Of a DNA stretch of 64,000 bases, positions 27,103 to 35,367 are shown one piece after another (within the stretch, counting starts at the first letter, position 1; the number at the start of each line of letters is the position of its first letter). Origin of the DNA: CAVQYV01 sp963718295 [NCBI: uncultured Methylomirabilota bacterium]. Lineage in GTDB: Bacteria > Methylomirabilota > Methylomirabilia > CAVQYV01. Under the pieces are notes generated by a model. The model searched no databases, had not been told where the DNA came from, and was given only the letters and a program-made list of their open reading frames with translations. The DNA lies in assembly GCA_963718295.1 (NCBI GenBank), contig CAVQYV010000004.1, positions 596,678 through 660,677 of the forward strand. Reading direction: 5' to 3'. Both the position numbers and the translations under genes were made by a program.

Positions 27103-27216
27103 GTCAGCCTCCTCGTATCTCGTTCTCCTCACAACTGGTTCTCACTATCAACGAAATGGGTAAGACAAGGATTTCCCTTCACCCTGAAACCAGGTCGTCC
27201 GCCAGGATAGATAAGC

Positions 27217-27708
27217 CTAAACCAAATCTGCCTTGACAGCTTCCATGGCTGCCCTGAGCAATTCCAGGGTTGATAACAGCGCTCTTCTCTCCTGGACATC
27301 CATATGGGTGAGGATCTGGTAATAAATGTCGCGACGAAATGCCTCTATTTCTTCTGATTTCTGCAAGCCTGTTGAGGTCAGATTGACCAACTTGATCCGC
27401 CCATCCCTGGGGTCCTCGATGCGCTCCATCAATCCCTTTTCAATCAGTCCATCCACAATTCTGGTGACTCGACTCTTGGCGACATCCAGCTTCTGGGCAA
27501 TGCCTTTCACGGTAAGGTAGCGCTCCCCTTTAAAGAGCATGAGGCATCGGATCTCGGAATAGGGTAGATTGAATCTTTGTGATTCATAGACCTTTCTATC
27601 CTCACAGCACCCGGTGACCTGGCTCATCAAGTCTTGGAGCTTCTGGCTCTGATAGGTCAGGAGGTCTTCATGATTAGCTTTTTCACGCTTGAGGGTCAAC
27701 TCGTTCAT
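27217..27708 (-). CDS. MarR-family transcriptional regulator
   Basis: A winged-helix regulator, probably controlling the downstream sulfur-relay genes. From ATG 27708 it is 163 residues. The recognition region LTVKGIAQKLDVAKSRVTRI and the wing MERIEDPRDGRIKLVNLTSTG are typical. A CC pair (VTGCCEDRK, about residue 36) could sense thiols or reactive sulfur; this is speculation. The open frame extends to 27780, but a good promoter lies inside that extension, so the shorter start is preferred. No Shine-Dalgarno is seen, as expected for a near-leaderless mRNA. Confidence 0.85.
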   Translation of the reverse strand: MNELTLKREKANHEDLLTYQSQKLQDLMSQVTGCCEDRKVYESQRFNLPYSEIRCLMLFKGERYLTVKGIAQKLDVAKSRVTRIVDGLIEKGLMERIEDPRDGRIKLVNLTSTGLQKSEEIEAFRRDIYYQILTHMDVQERRALLSTLELLRAAMEAVKADLV

Positions 27709-27717
27709 AGCGTCAAC

Positions 27718-27746
27718 AAAATATATCTGGATTCGGAACTTGTCAA
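27718..27746 (-). promoter_or_regulatory. Sigma-70 promoter of the MarR/sulfur-relay operon
   Basis: Minus strand: -35 TTGACA (27741-27746), 17-bp spacer, -10 TATTTT (27718-27723). The start of transcription would be near 27711, only about 3 nt before the ATG at 27708, so the message is almost leaderless. Confidence 0.6.
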
Positions 27747-27859
27747 GTGACTTTTTTGGGGTTTCTTTGAAGCGGAACATTCATGGTCGGGAACTTTCCC
27801 GCAGCTCCTCCTGTCCAATAGTCCAGAAGCGGCAATTCACCAAACCACGGAGGTGGCAG

Positions 27860-28660
27860 ATGAAAGAGATCCTAATGTTGGCGATGGCAGCGGTGATGTT
27901 CCTGGGGGCCGGGGAGGCCCTGGGGGCGACAGTGGGGGACTGGGTGCAGCTGGAGATCCGGACCGACCACGGCGGGACCCTTGCCTTTTATCCTACCCGG
28001 GCGACCTATCCGAAGAAGAAGGTCTATGCGGAGGCGGTGAGGGGGGAGGAGTACACCATCGTGGTACGGAACCTCCTCGCGCGCCGGGTGGGGCTGGTTA
28101 TCGCGGTGGACGGCCGTAACATCATCAGCGGAAACAAATCCTGGCTGCGAAATAACGAGCGGATGTACATCCTGGGCCCCTATCAAACGGGCGAGTACCG
28201 GGGATGGCGGACTGGAGGCGACCGGGTGAACCGGTTCTATTTCACCGATGCCGCCGACTCCTATGCCGCCGCCTTCGGAGATGAAAGCGCGATGGGGGTG
28301 ATCGCGGTGGCGGTCTATCCGGAAGTGGAGCGGTATGTACTCATGGAACCGCCAACAGACCTTTCCCGCGAACGATCGGGCCACGGCGCAGCTCAGGCCC
28401 CAAAGGCCCAGGGAGCGAAACCGGCGGACAGGAGCATGGAGAGCGCCGGCACCGGCTACGGCCAGGAGGAATACTCGCCCTCGCGGGTCGTTGCCTTCGA
28501 GCCGGAGGCGCAGGCGACGGAGACCGTCCTCATCAAGTACGAGTGGCGCAGCACCCTCTGTCGAATGGGAATTATCCCCTGCTGCGATACCCCGCCCCAC
28601 ACGAGAAACCGCCTCTGGGACGACGGAGGCTACGCCCCACCCCCGCCCGAGCACAGATAG
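27860..28660 (+). CDS. Secreted protein of unknown function
   Basis: I do not recognise a named family, though it has the look of a conserved deltaproteobacterial exported protein. 266 residues. A signal peptide is clear (hydrophobic core MLAMAAVMFLGAG, cleavage after GEALGA). The mature part has a compact beta-rich section with EEYTIVVRN, VGLVIAVDGRNIISG and NRFYFTDAADSYAAAFGDES, then a disordered Ala/Gly/Pro-rich linker and a C-terminal piece with CRMGIIPCC. GGAGGT 5 bases before ATG 27860 fixes the start. Divergent from the MarR operon. Confidence 0.8.
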   Translation: MKEILMLAMAAVMFLGAGEALGATVGDWVQLEIRTDHGGTLAFYPTRATYPKKKVYAEAVRGEEYTIVVRNLLARRVGLVIAVDGRNIISGNKSWLRNNERMYILGPYQTGEYRGWRTGGDRVNRFYFTDAADSYAAAFGDESAMGVIAVAVYPEVERYVLMEPPTDLSRERSGHGAAQAPKAQGAKPADRSMESAGTGYGQEEYSPSRVVAFEPEAQATETVLIKYEWRSTLCRMGIIPCCDTPPHTRNRLWDDGGYAPPPPEHR

Positions 28661-28802
28661 CTGAGGGATATCCGATGCAGTCGGGAGGGGATGGGTAATG
28701 GAGGATTGAAACTTGACTCGAAAGGATTCAAGGGATCCAGCATTCAAGCTACCCCGCCCCCGATTCGTCCCAAGAGGAAAGACGGCTTACACCACACCCA
28801 GG

Positions 28803-28825
28803 GGCCTGCTCAGGCAGGCCTCTTT
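28803..28825 (+). terminator. Probable terminator after the secreted protein gene
   Basis: GGCCTGC (28803-28809) pairs with GCAGGCC (28814-28820), 4-nt loop, then TCTTT. The short T-tract makes it a moderate terminator. The remaining sequence from 28661 to 28992 shows no gene. Confidence 0.5.
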
Positions 28826-28992
28826 CATTCGTCCGGCCTCCTTGAAGCTCCCCCACAAGGAAGTACAAGGACATCTCCAGGCAGCCAATTCCCCCTAAAT
28901 TCCTGGGACACCATACTCACTTCTTGACGCATCGAGGATATGGGATTATCTTTCTCCCATTGTCGGTCATTCTGGAGAAAGGTGAGCGCGAA

Positions 28993-29490
28993 ATGAGCAA
29001 ACTGAAACTATTTTCTTTTGCGGTCCTTTTGGTTGGTATGACGGCCTTGATCGCACTTGCGGCCGGGCCGAAACTCATGAGCGTGCAAGTGAAGGAAGGG
29101 CATGTGCGGTCTGCGCCCTCCTTTCTGAGCACGGTGCTGGCAAAACTCGCTTACGGCGACCGGGTCGAACTGTTGGGGAAGCAAGGCGCATGGGCCAAAG
29201 TGAGTCTGGCGGGAAAAGTGCCCGAGGGATGGATGCACAGTTCAGCGATCACGAGCAAGAAGATAGTCCTCAAGGCGGGCGCGCAGAATGTGGAACAGGC
29301 TGCTTCCAGCGATGAGATCGCCTTGGCAGGAAAGGGATTCAATGCGGATGTGGAGCGAGAATTCAAGGCCAAGAACAAGGATGTCAACTATGCGTGGATC
29401 GACCAGATGGAAAAGATCGTGGTGAGCCAGGCTCAGATGCAAGAGTTCGTGAAAGCGGGTGCCTTATCCCCGGAAGGGGGTGCACAATGA
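28993..29490 (+). CDS. Secreted SH3-like (SH3_3) domain protein
   Basis: An exported protein with a bacterial SH3 domain, a fold that usually binds cell-wall peptides. 165 residues. A signal peptide comes first (FSFAVLLVGMTALIALA), then the SH3 domain VKEGHVRSAPSFLSTVLAKL, GDRVELLGKQGAWAKV and GWMHSSAIT (residues 33-85), then a charged helical tail. GAAAGGTGAG precedes ATG 28993. Its last codons overlap the M48 peptidase start by 4 bp (ATGA), so they are co-translated; it may act as a cell-wall-anchored partner of the protease. Confidence 0.85.
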   Translation: MSKLKLFSFAVLLVGMTALIALAAGPKLMSVQVKEGHVRSAPSFLSTVLAKLAYGDRVELLGKQGAWAKVSLAGKVPEGWMHSSAITSKKIVLKAGAQNVEQAASSDEIALAGKGFNADVEREFKAKNKDVNYAWIDQMEKIVVSQAQMQEFVKAGALSPEGGAQ

Positions 29491-30446
29491 GGAACCTGGG
29501 CTGTTTCAGACTCACTGCCTCTCTTTTGAGTCGGCCGGCGATCGCCGTTGGGCTGATGGCCTGCCTGTGCTTCGCGCTGCTCTTTTTCGGATGCAAGGCC
29601 GCAGAGACCGTCACTAAAGTCGGCACCTCCGTAGGAGTGGCTGCTGGTGTCATCGATCAGTCTCAAGCCTCATCCATCGAGAAGAGCACCCAGGCCGTAG
29701 CCAGGACCTTTCAAGATATCACGCCGGAGCAGGAGTACTACATTGGCCGGGCCATAGGGGCCATCCTGGTCGGAAAATACAGCCCCTATCAGAAAGAGAA
29801 GGCCACGATGTACCTCAATGCGTTAGGACAGACCCTGGCCCAGGCCAGCGATCGACCGGAGACCTTTGGGGGATACCACTTCAGCATCCTTGATTCCGAT
29901 GAAATTAACGCCTTTGCGGCACCAGGCGGCCTGATTTTCGTCACCCGCGGGATGTTGCGGTGCTGCAAGCATGAGGATGCGGTAGCGGCCGTCCTGGCTC
30001 ATGAGATTGGACACGTCCAGTATAAACATGGCCTGCAGGCCATCCAGAAGTCCCGGATCACTGAAGCCCTGACCACCATCGCCCTGGAGAGCGGGAAGTC
30101 CTTGGGGGGAGAAAACGTGGCTCAACTCACCCAGGTGTTTGAGAATTCCCTGTCCGACATCACCAACACCCTGGTGAAGAACGGCTACTCGCGGGCCTTT
30201 GAGTCGCAGGCCGATGGAGCGGCCGTGGTCATCCTGAGACGCGTGGGATACAATCCGAACGGTCTGGTGGACATGCTTAGGGTTATGGAACGAAGACTCA
30301 CCCCTGGCGGGTTGGACTTTGCCAAAACCCACCCGTCACCGAAAGACAGAATCAAGGAGATCCAAAAGACCATCGGGGGTTACACCGAAATCGCAGCCCC
30401 GAAAGTCAGGCAGACTCGGTTTGACGTTGCATTGGGGGATGTTTAG
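29487..30446 (+). CDS. M48-family metallopeptidase, lipoprotein
   Basis: A zinc protease of the periplasmic BepA/LoiP type, involved in outer membrane protein or envelope quality control. 319 residues. The lipobox is in ALLFFGCKA, so it is membrane anchored. The zinc site HEIGHVQYKHG gives HExxH, and the third ligand glutamate is in RAFESQADGAAV. ATG 29487 overlaps the upstream SH3 gene. A GTG-started cyclase gene follows 3 bp later, so SH3 protein, protease and cyclase form one operon. Confidence 0.9.
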   Translation: MRNLGCFRLTASLLSRPAIAVGLMACLCFALLFFGCKAAETVTKVGTSVGVAAGVIDQSQASSIEKSTQAVARTFQDITPEQEYYIGRAIGAILVGKYSPYQKEKATMYLNALGQTLAQASDRPETFGGYHFSILDSDEINAFAAPGGLIFVTRGMLRCCKHEDAVAAVLAHEIGHVQYKHGLQAIQKSRITEALTTIALESGKSLGGENVAQLTQVFENSLSDITNTLVKNGYSRAFESQADGAAVVILRRVGYNPNGLVDMLRVMERRLTPGGLDFAKTHPSPKDRIKEIQKTIGGYTEIAAPKVRQTRFDVALGDV

Positions 30447-30449
30447 CCT

Positions 30450-32597
30450 GTGGCAAAACCCTTGACTGGGCGAAAAAGGCTGCTCTATGGGGCGCTGTTG
30501 GGCGTGGCGGGGGCATTGGTTGCGATAGGTCTCCAGCACCTGGGAATCCTGGATCCCTGGGAGGCCAAGACCTGGGACTGGCGCGCCTCCTTCCTCGCGC
30601 GGCCCGGAAAGGCCACCGATCAGATCCGTCTGATCCTCCTGGACCAGGCGAGCCTTGACTGGGGGAAAGAGCAATCTGGCCTCACCTGGCCTTGGCCGCG
30701 GGAGATATACGGCGCGGTCGCGGATTTCTGCCGGCGAAGCGGTGCCCGATCCCTGGCCTTGGATGTGCTTTTCACTGAGCCCTCCTCCTATGGGGTCCAG
30801 GACGACCAGGCCTTGGGAGCGGCTATGTCGAGGTTCGGGCGGGTGGCGGGATCCGTATTTCTCGGTCACGGAACGGGCGAAAAGACGCACTGGCCGGATG
30901 CCATCCCTTCCCCAGGGCTCAAGATATCGGGTCTGGATTTCTGGCTTCGCATCAGCCAGCCGAAGGGGGTTGAATTCCCGAGCGCCACTTTTCCTATTCC
31001 CGAGGTGGGCCAAAGCGCCGCGGTGCTCAGTAATGTCCATCTTGGTCCTGATCCGGACGGCCTTTACCGCCGGGCCCCCCTTTTCAGTGTCTTTGACGGC
31101 CAGGTGCTGCCGAGCCTGGGAGTAGGAGCCTACCTGTCTGATCATCCGGCCGCATTTATGGGCGTTCAATCAGGCCGGTTCCTGGTGGGGGACCATTCGG
31201 TCCCTATCGACGGAAAAGGAAGGGCTCTGTTGCGCTTTCGGGGACCTGCGGGAGTCCACCGGGCCTACAGCGCGGCGGCAGTGATTCAGTCCGAACTCCG
31301 GCTTCGCCAGGGCGAGGAACCTCCGATTGCTGATAGAGGCGCCTTCCGGGACAAATATGTCTTTTTCGGCTTTAGTGCCCCCGGGCTCTACGACCTGCGC
31401 TCGGTGCCCGTAGGAAGCGTCTATCCCGGAGTGGAAGTTCACGCCACGGTCCTGGATAATCTCCTCTCCGGCGATTTTCTGCGCGATGCGCCGCCATGGC
31501 TGACCTTCTTCGTGGTAGCCATCCTGGCCGCAGCCTGCGGGATCCTGACGTTTGGGATTCGCCGCCCCGTCTCAATCGTGCTGGTGGGTGCCGGCTTTCT
31601 TTGCCTTCCGATCCTTCTTTGCCTCGGGGCTTACCGCATGGGGCTGTGGCTTCCCCTGGTGGTTCAGGAGTTGGCCGCGGCGAGTAGCATCTCCTTGGCA
31701 CTGCTGATCAATTATGCTACCGAGGGGAGACAAAAACGGTTCATCAAGAATGCCTTTCAGCAATATCTGAGCCCCGTGGTGATCGAGCAGCTCATCCAGC
31801 ATCCGGAACGACTCAAGCTCGGGGGGGAACGAAGGGTCCTGTCCATCTTCTTTTCCGACCTCCAGGGCTTCACGGGCATCTCGGAGGACCTCAGCCCGGA
31901 GGCGCTTACCTCCCTTCTCAACGACTACCTCTCCGCCATGACGGACATCGTTCAGGAGGAGGGTGGCACCGTGGACAAGTTCGAAGGAGATGCGATCATC
32001 GCCTTTTGGAACGCGCCGGTGGAGGTGAAGGACCACGCTGTGCGGGCGGTTCGCGCCGCCCTTCGATGTCAGGCGCGCCTTCAGGAGATGGGTTCCCATT
32101 TTCGGGAGCAGGCGGGCAAGGACTTGTTGATGCGCATCGGGATCAATACCGGTCCAGCGGTCGTAGGGAACATGGGATCGCGCACCCGGTTTGACTACAC
32201 CATGCTCGGGGACGCGGTCAATCTGGCCTCGCGGCTGGAAGGGGTCAATAAGCGGTTCGGCACCTATACCCTCATTTCCGAATTCACCGCCCAGCTCTTG
32301 GGCGAGGAGTTCGGCCTGCGGAGAGTCGCTCGGGTGTCGGTTGTGGGCCGCAAGGAGCCGGTAACGCTCTATGAGCCCATGTTTCGGCAGGAGCATGATT
32401 CAAAAAAGGGGGCTCTGGTGGCCTTTGCAGAAGGGCTTGACCTATTTGAAGGGGGATCCTTTGGGCAGGCGCGGGAGATCTTCCTGGAGTTGGGCTCCAA
32501 TGACCCGACGGCAGGTATCTACGCACAGGAGTGCCAGCGCCTGATGGCTGCTCCACCCGAAGGGTGGCAGGGGATATGGCTCCTGAGCACGAAGTGA
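30450..32597 (+). CDS. CHASE2-domain adenylate cyclase
   Basis: A membrane-bound class III cyclase that makes cAMP in response to an extracytoplasmic signal. 715 residues: N-terminal helix, periplasmic CHASE2 domain (residues 35-340), three transmembrane helices (345-420), then a cyclase domain. Metal-binding Asp residues are in FFSDLQGFTGIS and FEGDAIIAFW. The purine-selecting Lys (VDKFEGD) and Asp (FDYTMLGD) predict ATP rather than GTP. The transition-state residues are in DAVNLASRLEG. All catalytic positions are intact. GTG start, 3 bp after the M48 peptidase gene. The coupling suggests envelope status is read out as cAMP, an inference. Confidence 0.92.
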   Translation: MAKPLTGRKRLLYGALLGVAGALVAIGLQHLGILDPWEAKTWDWRASFLARPGKATDQIRLILLDQASLDWGKEQSGLTWPWPREIYGAVADFCRRSGARSLALDVLFTEPSSYGVQDDQALGAAMSRFGRVAGSVFLGHGTGEKTHWPDAIPSPGLKISGLDFWLRISQPKGVEFPSATFPIPEVGQSAAVLSNVHLGPDPDGLYRRAPLFSVFDGQVLPSLGVGAYLSDHPAAFMGVQSGRFLVGDHSVPIDGKGRALLRFRGPAGVHRAYSAAAVIQSELRLRQGEEPPIADRGAFRDKYVFFGFSAPGLYDLRSVPVGSVYPGVEVHATVLDNLLSGDFLRDAPPWLTFFVVAILAAACGILTFGIRRPVSIVLVGAGFLCLPILLCLGAYRMGLWLPLVVQELAAASSISLALLINYATEGRQKRFIKNAFQQYLSPVVIEQLIQHPERLKLGGERRVLSIFFSDLQGFTGISEDLSPEALTSLLNDYLSAMTDIVQEEGGTVDKFEGDAIIAFWNAPVEVKDHAVRAVRAALRCQARLQEMGSHFREQAGKDLLMRIGINTGPAVVGNMGSRTRFDYTMLGDAVNLASRLEGVNKRFGTYTLISEFTAQLLGEEFGLRRVARVSVVGRKEPVTLYEPMFRQEHDSKKGALVAFAEGLDLFEGGSFGQAREIFLELGSNDPTAGIYAQECQRLMAAPPEGWQGIWLLSTK

Positions 32598-32684
32598 AGG
32601 GGGTCAAGTCTTGCCTTTTGACACCTCCGCCGATATTTGCCTGTTCAGCTTGAGCGGCGATTCCGGATAAAGATCACTCGCCTT

Positions 32685-33536
32685 TTAGCCCTTGATGAAG
32701 TTCCCGGTCCGGTACTCGTGAAAGGCGAGGTCCAGCTCCTCCTCGGTGTTCATCACGATGGGGCCGCGCCAAGAAACGGGCTCGCGAAGAGGCTCACCAG
32801 AAATCAAGAGAAAGCGAAGCCCTCTCCCGCCTGCCCGGGCCATGATGTCCTCGCCGGGGCCGAGGAGGATTACGGTCTCGGAGACCAAAGGCGTTCCCGG
32901 TGACGGGCCTAACGATCCTTCTCCTGCAAGCGCATAGACAAAGGCAGTGTGGTCATGTGGCACCCGATGGCTGAAGTCGCCTCCTTCCGGGATCGCCACG
33001 TCGAAATACTCGGGGCTTCGGATGATGTCTTTGACGGGGCCTTCTTTTCCGCGGTACTGGCCGGCGATGACCTTGAGCAGCGTCCCATTCGGAAGGCGGA
33101 GTTCAGGGATTTGGTCTGCTTCGATCCCCCGGTATCGGGGCCTCATCATCTTGTGGCTTTTGGGCAGGTTCACCCAGAGCTGAAGTCCTCGGAAGTTGCC
33201 TTCCTTGGGCTGAGGCATCTCCTGATGAACGATGCCACTCCCGGCGGTCATCCACTGCACATCTCCCGATCGGATTGCGCCTTTGTTCCCCATGCTGTCT
33301 CCGTGCTCCACAATCCCTTCAATCACGTAGGTGACAGTCTCGATCCCTCGATGGGGGTGCCAGGGGAAGCCGGCCACATAGTCCGCCGGGTCGCCAGAGT
33401 GGATGTCGTCCAGGAGGAGAAAAGGGTCAAATTGAGGAACTTCGGAAAAACCGATTGCCCTCTTCAAGCGCACTCCCGCGCCCTCCAGGGTTAGCTTGCT
33501 TCGAAACACCCTGGCCACTTCGCGGATTGTCTTCAT
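32685..33536 (-). CDS. Pirin-family protein
   Basis: A bicupin metal-binding protein; bacterial pirins are variously quercetinases or redox regulators. 283 residues, the normal length. The metal site is visible in FPWHPHRGIETVTYVIEG, EHGDSMGNKG and the later TAGSGIVHQEMP (three His and one Glu). The C-terminal cupin is intact (LLGPGEDIMARAGG, SGEPLREPVSWRGP). A single gene, convergent with the CHASE2 cyclase gene. Role in this host unknown. Confidence 0.92.
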   Translation of the reverse strand: MKTIREVARVFRSKLTLEGAGVRLKRAIGFSEVPQFDPFLLLDDIHSGDPADYVAGFPWHPHRGIETVTYVIEGIVEHGDSMGNKGAIRSGDVQWMTAGSGIVHQEMPQPKEGNFRGLQLWVNLPKSHKMMRPRYRGIEADQIPELRLPNGTLLKVIAGQYRGKEGPVKDIIRSPEYFDVAIPEGGDFSHRVPHDHTAFVYALAGEGSLGPSPGTPLVSETVILLGPGEDIMARAGGRGLRFLLISGEPLREPVSWRGPIVMNTEEELDLAFHEYRTGNFIKG

Positions 33537-33977
33537 GTAGGAATCTCCTTTCTCACCGCCGAAGCGGAATGGTCACTCCTGCCTTTGGAACCATAATAAG
33601 CGTCTTTTCCTATTGATAGCAGCGCATATTCGTCTCACTATTATTGATAACCTGAGGCTCCGCAGGATTCCCCCTGAGTGTGAAGAATGTTGGAGTCAAG
33701 GCGCTGCCTTCACTGTAAGGTTAAGATCGGGGTACTCCCGTTACGCAGTAACACTAAACTCGCCTCGATTGATTTCCTGTTGACTCCTCTGCGGGTACTG
33801 CTATAGAAACATCCTACTGTGGGCCGAACACCGACCTCCCGGGGTGGTGGTAAGTCAGGCCCTTGGCTCTTGAGATGTGCTTGAGAATCGGAAAGTGGAG
33901 CTCCCCGCCCTTGCTGGCGGGGCTTACGAGGCCCGTGCCGCTCAAGGCAAGACGCGGCAGATGGAAAGGAGGACAAT
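33537..33977. other. Intergenic region between pirin and aminotransferase genes
   Basis: No gene seen. A strong hairpin CCCCGCC/GGCGGGG lies at 33903-33922 without a T-run, and AAAGGAGG at 33965-33972 is the ribosome site of the aminotransferase. Confidence 0.5.
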
Positions 33978-35300
33978 TTGAGCTACTCGACCCACTCATC
34001 GCAACCCATGTCTGCGGAGCGCCAGGCCGCACTGCTGGATCAAGCCGATCGATACCTTGCGGGAGGTGGCTACGGCGTCTTTGTGCTGCCTCCGGAGGTC
34101 AACCTGGTCATCGCTCGCGGGCAGGGCAGCCACATCTGGGACGTCTCCGGCCGTGAGTTCATCGACTATCACCTGGGTTCAGGACCCGTGCTCCTTGGGC
34201 ATGCTCACCCGGCGATCACGGAGGCGGTCAGCGCCCAGTTGACCAAGGGCACCACCTACTTCTTCCTCAACGAGCACGAGATCAGGCTGGCCCAAAGGCT
34301 CGTCGAGGCAGTACCCTGCGGAGAGGTTTCCCACTTCGCCGGATCAGGCACCGAGGCTACCTACTTTGCCCTGCGCGTCGCCCGCGTCATGACAGGCCGC
34401 ACCAAGGTTATGAAATTCGAGGGCGGTTGGCACGGTATGCACGACTATGCCCTCTGGGGCACTGTGCCCAGCGAGCCTTCGGACTATCCGCGTGCGAAGC
34501 CGGATTCGGCCGGCATTCCGTCGCAGATTGCCGAGACGGTGCTCGTGGCTCCCTTCAATGACGCCGACCGGGCCCTCCAGCTCATCGACCAGCATGCCAA
34601 GGATCTGGCGGCGGTCATCGTCGAGCCGCTGGAGCGGGTACTCGTTCCCGAAAAGCGCTTCCTGCAGGCCCTGCGTGATGCCACGGAGCGGCACGGGATC
34701 GTCCTCATCTTCGACGAGGTCGTGACCGGCTTCCGGATCGCCTGGGGCGGGGCCCAGGAGAAGTATGGGGTGATACCGGATATGGCAACCTATGGCAAGG
34801 CGATGAGCGGCGGCTTGCCGATGGCTGCCATCGTGGGCCGAGGGACCGTCATGGCCCCCCTGGATGGCCGGCGGGCGGAGAGGTCCCAGATTGCCTGGGC
34901 CACCTGCACGCTCAATGGAAATCCCATCTGCGCTGCTGCGGGCAATGCCGCTCTGGATGTGCTCTCCCAGCCCGGCACCTACGAGCACTTGCACCGAATC
35001 GGCGGGCGTCTCCGCAAGGGAATCCAGGAGCTCGGTGCGCGTCACGGATTTGTTGTCCAATGCCCGGGCGAGGACTCCGTATTCGGAGTTCGCTTCACCG
35101 AACGCAAGGTGCTCCGCAATTGGGAAGACCTCCTTACGGCCGACAAGAGCCTGGGCCTGAAGTGGGGAACCGAGCTTCTGCGCCGGGGCCTGCTGGTCAA
35201 TCCGAACGAGAAGTTCTACATCTCCATCACTCACACCGAGGCGGATGTGGACAAAACCCTGGAGATCGTCGAGGACTCCTTCAAGGCAATCAAGCGGTAG
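33978..35300 (+). CDS. Class III aminotransferase, glutamate-1-semialdehyde aminomutase-like
   Basis: A PLP enzyme of the HemL-like branch of class III transaminases. 440 residues. Family elements: DVSGREFIDYHLGSGPVLLG near residue 55, the phosphate site HFAGSGTEATYFALR, IFDEVVTGFR with the ring-stacking Asp, and the PLP lysine in ATYGKAMSGGLP. The start is TTG 33978, set by AAAGGAGG 5 bases away. Next to MttB- and URO-D-like genes it is more likely a catabolic transaminase acting on an amine or beta-amino acid than a heme enzyme. The gene is intact while both following genes are frameshifted. Confidence 0.85.
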   Translation: MSYSTHSSQPMSAERQAALLDQADRYLAGGGYGVFVLPPEVNLVIARGQGSHIWDVSGREFIDYHLGSGPVLLGHAHPAITEAVSAQLTKGTTYFFLNEHEIRLAQRLVEAVPCGEVSHFAGSGTEATYFALRVARVMTGRTKVMKFEGGWHGMHDYALWGTVPSEPSDYPRAKPDSAGIPSQIAETVLVAPFNDADRALQLIDQHAKDLAAVIVEPLERVLVPEKRFLQALRDATERHGIVLIFDEVVTGFRIAWGGAQEKYGVIPDMATYGKAMSGGLPMAAIVGRGTVMAPLDGRRAERSQIAWATCTLNGNPICAAAGNAALDVLSQPGTYEHLHRIGGRLRKGIQELGARHGFVVQCPGEDSVFGVRFTERKVLRNWEDLLTADKSLGLKWGTELLRRGLLVNPNEKFYISITHTEADVDKTLEIVEDSFKAIKR

Positions 35301-35367
35301 AGGTGCTGACGGCTTTCAGCCGGTACGGCGGAGCGATACCGGTCACACGCACAGGGAAGGGACGGCT

